Origin: Staphylococcus taiwanensis
Lineage (GTDB): Bacteria; Bacillota; Bacilli; Staphylococcales; Staphylococcaceae
Direction: 5' to 3'
Length of the DNA: 64,000 nt
NCBI GenBank assembly: GCA_020544305.1
Contig: CP058667.1
Location: 2,439,501-2,503,500 of the forward strand
Part shown: positions 59,633 to 64,000 of the stretch, piece after piece
Numbering within the stretch: position 1 is the first letter of the stretch
Layout: every line of letters starts with the position of its first letter
Translations under genes and position numbers: made by a program
The notes under the pieces: model-generated
Told to the model about the DNA's origin: nothing
Databases searched by the model: none
What the model saw: only the letters and a program-made list of their open reading frames with translations

Positions 59633-60078
59633 ATGAAACTCCTCAAAATTTGACTTTATTAAGAAATCACTTACATCTCTATCATACAGTTCTTTTATTT
59701 CAGAAAAAATAGTATAAATTAAAAAATTTAGATAAATTTAATATTTATTTGATTTTAATAAATAAAACTATCTTTTTTAGTATTGATTATAAACTAAACG
59801 CTTAGAGGAAACACTCCCCTGTTAGTGACCACAGTCTACCTTCTCCCAACAGACTAATTTTTCGATAAATAAATACGACCAAAACATCAAGTTGTTTCAG
59901 TCGTATCAATGATAGTTATGATTAATTATATCTTTTTCCAACTTAATCACAGGACCTACATATTAAATTCAAATTAAATAGCCTTCCAAAAAAGCTAATA
60001 AAAAAACATTACACTCACAGTAATATACTAACGTTTTCTTATTTAATAACCAGATTACTTCTATTAAGTAAGCAATGC
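59633..60078. other. Intergenic region downstream of the intact GNAT
   Basis: About 445 bp, AT-rich. It contains a hairpin ATACGAC...GTCGTAT (about 59875-59907) that may end the GNAT transcript. No gene recognised. Confidence 0.45.
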
Positions 60079-60645
60079 TTAATTATAATATTCTTCTCTT
60101 AACAGACTATACACATAACTATCTGAAAATTCACCTTTTAAACGTTCGTTATTTCTCAAAATACCTTCGTATGTAAATCCAAGTCTTACTGGTATAGCAC
60201 GACTTTTCTTATTTTTAGTAGACATTTGTATTTCGATACGATTAATATCATATTCTCCATATACATAACTAATTAAAGCTTTAGTACATTTAGTCATGAT
60301 TCCTTTCTTTTGAAAGTTATCTGCTAAATAATATCCAATCGAAGTTTTTTTATTAACTAAATCTAAATAGTGCAATCCAATGACTCCAATTAGTTCTCTA
60401 TTACTCCATATTCCACAATGAAAACCGTCGCCAGTGATAAATTGTTGTAATGCTGACTGAATAAAATTTTTACTATCTTCCACTTTAGTTGTATATTCAA
60501 CAAAAGGTAGAAATTCTGCTAGGTACTCACGGTTATTATCTATTAATTCAAATAACTGTTCTGCTTCACGTTCCTCTAACACTTTTAATTTAATATCTTG
60601 ATCTACTTGATAACCAAAAATCATAATAATGCCTCCCCTAATCAA
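60079..60645 (-). CDS. RimL-type N-acetyltransferase (intact copy B)
   Basis: About 181-188 aa. Complete RimJ/RimL GNAT: FGYQVDQDIKLKVLEEREAEQLFELI at the start, HCGIWSNRELIGVIGLHYLD, the acetyl-CoA segment SIGYYLADNFQKKGIMTKCTKALI, and NRIEIQMSTKNKKSRAIPVRLGF at the end. The start could be MIRGG (60645) or the internal MIFGYQ at 60624, which aligns with the paralogue. Two related but broken copies flank it (54317-54945 and 60679-60897). Substrate unknown; relatives acetylate ribosomal proteins or confer small-molecule resistance. Confidence 0.8.
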   Translation of the reverse strand: MIRGGIIMIFGYQVDQDIKLKVLEEREAEQLFELIDNNREYLAEFLPFVEYTTKVEDSKNFIQSALQQFITGDGFHCGIWSNRELIGVIGLHYLDLVNKKTSIGYYLADNFQKKGIMTKCTKALISYVYGEYDINRIEIQMSTKNKKSRAIPVRLGFTYEGILRNNERLKGEFSDSYVYSLLREEYYN

Positions 60646-60678
60646 TTATTATTGGATATTCTAGGTAAAAAAACGCTA

Positions 60679-60897
60679 CTAAAGAAGATATGGAAAGCCG
60701 TCGCCACGCGTAAATTGTTCTAGTGCCGACTGAATAAACTTCTTACTGTGCGCAACTTCAGTTGTATATTCGACAAATGGCAAGAACTCACCTAAATACT
60801 CACTATTGCTATCTACTAATTTGAAAAGTTGATCCGCTTCACGTTCTTCTAATATCTTTAACGTCACATGCTCATTTACTTCGTAACCAAACATCAT
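60679..60897 (-). pseudogene. N-terminal fragment of a RimL-type N-acetyltransferase (copy A)
   Basis: 72-codon frame: residues 1-68 (MMFGYEVNEHVTLKILEERE to GDGF) match the intact copy, then sequence similarity ends abruptly and the frame closes after PYLL. The break falls at the same codon (Phe before HCGIW) at which copy C is interrupted. The upstream region is also similar to that of copy C. A truncated, probably inactive gene. Confidence 0.8.
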
Positions 60898-60985
60898 ATC
60901 TATCGCCTCCAGCTTAAATTTTCAAATTATTCGGTAAATTAAATATATAATAGCATAAATGTAATTAAAATCTAATATAAAACAA

Positions 60986-61015
60986 GACTGAGCAATTAAA
61001 ATCAATTGCTCAGCC
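60986..61015 (-). terminator. Terminator after the TcaA-like gene
   Basis: Perfect stem CTGAGCAATT (minus strand, 61013-61004) / AATTGCTCAG (60997-60988), followed by TCTTGTTTTA. Confidence 0.75.
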
Positions 61016-61028
61016 CTTTGTTCAATTA

Positions 61029-62454
61029 TTAATAACCTGAACCGACTTTTTCGCCATCTTTATCATATTCTGTTACATAACCATCGTCAGTATCAACAGT
61101 ATATGATCCGGCTAAATCGCCGTCTTTATCAGTAAATGAGAAGCCCCATTTACCATCATCTGTTTTTTCTGGTTCTTTATAAGTATACGTATCTGTATCT
61201 AATTTATGACCTTCATATGATTCTACTTTATCAATGACATTGTCACGAGTCACTTCGCCTGAGCTTGAATCAGAACTTGAATCATCGTCACTATCGTCAT
61301 CAGATTCAGCATCCATTTTATCATCTATATATTTATCAATTTGGTCATCATCAAATGTTACTGTAACATCTTTAACATCCTCATCGCCTTCACTTGAGCT
61401 AGTAACATTAACAGAATCAGATTTGAATGTTTTACCTTCATATGTTCCTTCAGCATAAACAGTTACTTCATCATCTGGATCATATGGTCCATAGGTTTCA
61501 GATGACGATTCACTACCAATTTCTTTATCATTAGCATAGATTTTCACATTATTTAACATGTAACCACCATCTACACTAACTGTGAAACGTTTCTGTTTAA
61601 ATGATTCATAAGCTGTTGCATCATCATCGCTCATATCTATCATTAAGGCACCTTTGAATTTTTTACCATCAATTGTTTTCGTTGCTTTTAAATTGTAATC
61701 TCCAATTGGAAATGTACCGAGTGTCTTGTTCTCATCTTCTTCAACTGTTGTAGTCCGTTTCTTGCCATTGTATTCATACGTGATATCACCACTATCACTT
61801 GGATAAATACTCACTGACTTTTCTGGTACTTTAAATTTATAATTATCGAAGAACAAGAATTTTTTGCCTTCTTTTGAAATATTTAATACATCTTTGCCAT
61901 TTGCATCCACTGACAAGTTACTATAATGTTTATCTTTAACTTCTTTTGCACTTTGTTCTACATTACTTCCAACATTATTTAAATCATCTTCTTTTTTGAT
62001 GTAATTTAAATATGCACGTGCTTCTTGATTACTTAACATGATCGCTTTCCGTTGTTACTTCTTTCGCTAAAGCTTTTTCATCATCTTTTTTAATTGCATG
62101 AGCAATATTTGAAGCTTGTTTTTCTGGTGAAAATTGACTCTTCAACACAGCAAATAATGCAATTAAAGCAATAAGTACTACCGCTATAATTGCGATAATA
62201 ATCCACATTTTCTTATTATTACCTTTTTGAGATGATTGATATTGCTCTTGCGTATGTCCATATTGGTTATGATGCGTTTGAGAGTGGTTACGTGAATAAG
62301 TTTCTTGTCGTCCGTGATTGGAAGATTGTTGTTGACTATTATCTTGATGTGCATTCGAATGATTACTTTTAGACTGTTGTATTGGCGCACCACAATTCGT
62401 ACACACTTTTACACCTTCACGAAGGGGTTGGCCACAGTTACTACAATATTTCAT
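61029..62454 (-). pseudogene. TcaA/YvbJ-like zinc-ribbon membrane protein gene split by one base
   Basis: The first frame (62454-62029, 141 aa) has a zinc ribbon (YCSNCGQPLREGVKVCTNCGAP), a His/Gln/Asn-rich linker and a TM helix (about 83-106), ending TTESDHVK and a stop. The second frame (62039-61029) continues with NQEARAYLNYIKKEDD and extracytoplasmic beta domains, the exact continuation seen in TcaA-type proteins. It ends with an Asp/Ser-rich stretch and a last domain (KWGFSFTDKDGDLAGSYTVD). Removing one A near 62034 joins both into about 470 aa. TcaA relatives affect glycopeptide susceptibility and wall properties. Its start overlaps the stop of the preceding zinc-ribbon gene (TAATG), so both are coupled. 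Confidence 0.75.
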
Positions 62455-63542
62455 TAATAAATCGAGCTCCCATCAAATAGATTATTAAACTCACTTAGCA
62501 AGTTACCAAAGATTTGGTTAAATAAAGATTCTCCAAAAATAGTTACAAATAAGAAGAAAATAATGATATAGATAATTACACCATAAAAACTAGAAAATCT
62601 AGTATCATGATTCGCACTATATTTAGCAATCATATACACACCTGAAACTACGATTAACAGATTAGATAGCATAAATAATGCTCCACCAAAGCTGTACGAA
62701 TTTGCAAACATTAAAATAAGTGAAATAACTAGTACTGCCACTGACACAGTATTAATAAGCACAAAATCAGACAGTACTTTTCTAAATGTAATTGGTTGTC
62801 TCACAACTAATCGAGTAATACCATACGTCGCGCCTATAATTACCGCTAAAAATACAATAATGCCAATAATGACTGAAGAAATTATTGTACTCTTAGGTGT
62901 TTCAAACATTGCAATTGATGAGGGTATAGCTAGTGCTAATAAAATTGCCACTACTAACAATCCAATAATTAATAATGATAATAATAATTTAAAACTAAAT
63001 GCTTGATGACTTTTAAGAACTTGGTCTGGTGCTACAAAAGCACTTTTAAAGAACCCTTTACTTTCTTCAGTTACTTCTTTAGCATGGTTGCTGAATTGAC
63101 CTGCTTGTTGTGATTGTTGTGGGTCTGAATAAGACTGGTTATATTGTTGTTGCTGATTGTGATATGTATTCGTAGTATTACTTTGAGGTTGTTGATATTG
63201 ATTTGGATGCTGTTGATACATATTATTATGAGGTTGTTGCTGATGTGAAGTTTGTTCTGGTGTGTTTTCAAGATGATTATCATTAACCGCGTGCTCATTA
63301 CTTTGATGTTTATGTTGTCGTGAATAGATTGTATTTGATTCATTACTTTCTTGAGGTGAGTTAGTGATTTTCTTATCTGAGTCCGGTGTATTTGAATCGT
63401 TCTGATGCCCATTTTCTTTAGCATTTGAAATATCTTTTTCCACAGAACTTATAGTTTGAGAACGTCTTTCTATCTTATGACCACATTCTCCACAAAAAGA
63501 ATCGTTAGATTCTATAGGATTTCCACAATTTGGACATTGCAT
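62454..63542 (-). CDS. Zinc-ribbon, Gln/Asn-rich membrane protein
   Basis: 362 aa: an N-terminal zinc ribbon with two CxxC pairs (MQCPNCGNP and FCGECGHK), a long low-complexity region rich in Gln, Asn, His and Ser (about 30-155), then five hydrophobic helices (about 185-345) resembling a Yip1-like membrane domain. Start ATG behind TGGAGGT. Its stop overlaps the start of the TcaA-like gene. The shared zinc ribbon and linker style suggest that the two proteins work together in the cell envelope. Exact role unknown. Confidence 0.7.
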   Translation of the reverse strand: MQCPNCGNPIESNDSFCGECGHKIERRSQTISSVEKDISNAKENGHQNDSNTPDSDKKITNSPQESNESNTIYSRQHKHQSNEHAVNDNHLENTPEQTSHQQQPHNNMYQQHPNQYQQPQSNTTNTYHNQQQQYNQSYSDPQQSQQAGQFSNHAKEVTEESKGFFKSAFVAPDQVLKSHQAFSFKLLLSLLIIGLLVVAILLALAIPSSIAMFETPKSTIISSVIIGIIVFLAVIIGATYGITRLVVRQPITFRKVLSDFVLINTVSVAVLVISLILMFANSYSFGGALFMLSNLLIVVSGVYMIAKYSANHDTRFSSFYGVIIYIIIFFLFVTIFGESLFNQIFGNLLSEFNNLFDGSSIY

Positions 63543-63726
63543 ATGATTACCTCCAATTTATTTAATTTTATAATCTTCAAAAAGTATATCATTTAATTTG
63601 TATTGTTTTCTACATTATTTATATTTTTTTATCAAGAAGGACATATATTTACCATTTATAATATATACTTTACGATAATTAATTCTTAAAATTAAAATTG
63701 CATTGTTGTATTTATACAAAAAAATT

Positions 63727-63753
63727 GCCGATAAAGCCTCAGACTTTATCGAC
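63727..63753 (-). terminator. Terminator after the signal peptidase gene
   Basis: Minus-strand stem GTCGATAAAG / CTTTATCGGC with a 7-nt loop followed by AATTTTTTT. Confidence 0.85.
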
Positions 63754-63800
63754 ACTATAAACTATTATTAACTTTACCTAATATTCAATGAGATATGGTT

Positions 63801-64000
63801 TTAGAATGTACCTGGATTAAATCCAGTTTTCCATTCATTAAATGGCCAATATCTTAATACAACTTTACCAACGAGTTGTTTTTTATCTACTAGTCCAACT
63901 TCGGCAAAACGGCTATCTACACTATTTTGTCTGTTGTCACCTAATACTAAATATTTGTCTTTAGGAATTTTATTTTTGCCATTTGCGCCATTAAATTGAC
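63801..64000 (-). CDS. Type I signal peptidase, C-terminal part (5' end outside the window)
   Basis: The last 65 codons are visible. DKYLVLGDNRQNSVDSR is the box D/E signature of bacterial signal peptidase I (GDNRxxSxDSR), followed by EVGLVDKKQLVGKVVLRYWPF. The catalytic Ser and Lys would lie upstream, outside the window. The family cleaves signal peptides at the outer face of the membrane. Whether it is the active SpsB or the inactive SpsA type cannot be decided. Confidence 0.85.
   Translation of the reverse strand, partial: QFNGANGKNKIPKDKYLVLGDNRQNSVDSRFAEVGLVDKKQLVGKVVLRYWPFNEWKTGFNPGTF

Noticed and set aside
54676..60694. Reading the 6-kb segment as a classical transposon or integrative element
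   Set aside because: No transposase, integrase, terminal inverted repeat or target duplication was found, and copy C keeps a degenerate N-terminus of its own. Recombination among GNAT paralogues is at least as likely.

Overview
The window is chromosomal DNA from a low-GC Firmicute. Gene content, codon use and synteny identify it as a Staphylococcus. Characteristic markers are mpsABC, guaAB-pbuX-xpt behind a guanine riboswitch, ahpCF behind a PerR box, rpsF-ssb-rpsR, a ParB gene without a ParA partner, and metI-metC-metF-metE behind a Met T-box. The order runs parallel to the S. aureus chromosome around guaA/metE. However, the vSa-alpha island that S. aureus carries between guaA and mpsA is missing, and a histidine decarboxylase locus is present. 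I therefore favour a coagulase-negative species of the epidermidis/capitis type. No 16S or other species marker is present, so the species is inference.

Layout. 1-9.3 kb: the mccAB reverse-transsulfuration genes (mccB cut by the window edge), small conserved proteins, an NSS transporter, a lipid/ester group (esterase, patatin, PAP2) and a GNAT. 8.9-13.4 kb: mpsCBA, a bicarbonate-transport/membrane-potential system. 13.9 kb: a 20-residue PSM-alpha-like peptide at the position where S. aureus has its psm-alpha cluster. 14.4-21.1 kb: a decayed DUF1304 gene, two GNATs and the xpt-pbuX-guaB-guaA purine salvage/GMP operon. 21.3-31.8 kb: a SigB-type stress gene, a DUF536-like gene, tcyP, nfrA, ahpCF, a lipoprotein, a phosphatase and a LysE exporter. 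32-41 kb: small stress/iron genes, a repeat protein, the ribosomal rpsF-ssb-rpsR operon, a secreted GH25 lysozyme, ychF, mscS and parB. 41.3-48.2 kb: the T-box-controlled methionine operon, followed by three 110-bp palindromic repeats. 48.6-54.3 kb: a cyclase, an inositol phosphatase, the hdcA-hdcP histamine module, a DinB protein and a VOC protein. 54.3-61 kb: an AT-rich variable segment with FabHB-like and unknown membrane proteins, bracketed by directly repeated broken GNAT copies. 61-64 kb: two zinc-ribbon membrane proteins and the end of a signal peptidase I gene.

How it works together. The purine genes salvage xanthine/guanine and convert IMP to GMP under guanine feedback. The methionine operon and mccAB connect cysteine, homocysteine and methionine, with tcyP importing cystine. 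nfrA and ahpCF handle disulfide and peroxide stress. The hdcAP pair would exchange histidine for histamine, consuming protons and generating proton motive force.

A notable property of the window is that several conserved genes carry single-base indels: guaA, the DUF536-like gene, the TcaA-like gene and DUF1304. The most economical explanation is residual sequencing error. The guaA case matters most because a true frameshift would block GMP synthesis. Many terminators, two SigB-type promoters, a Fur box, a PerR box, cre-like sites and several unexplained hairpins are also listed.
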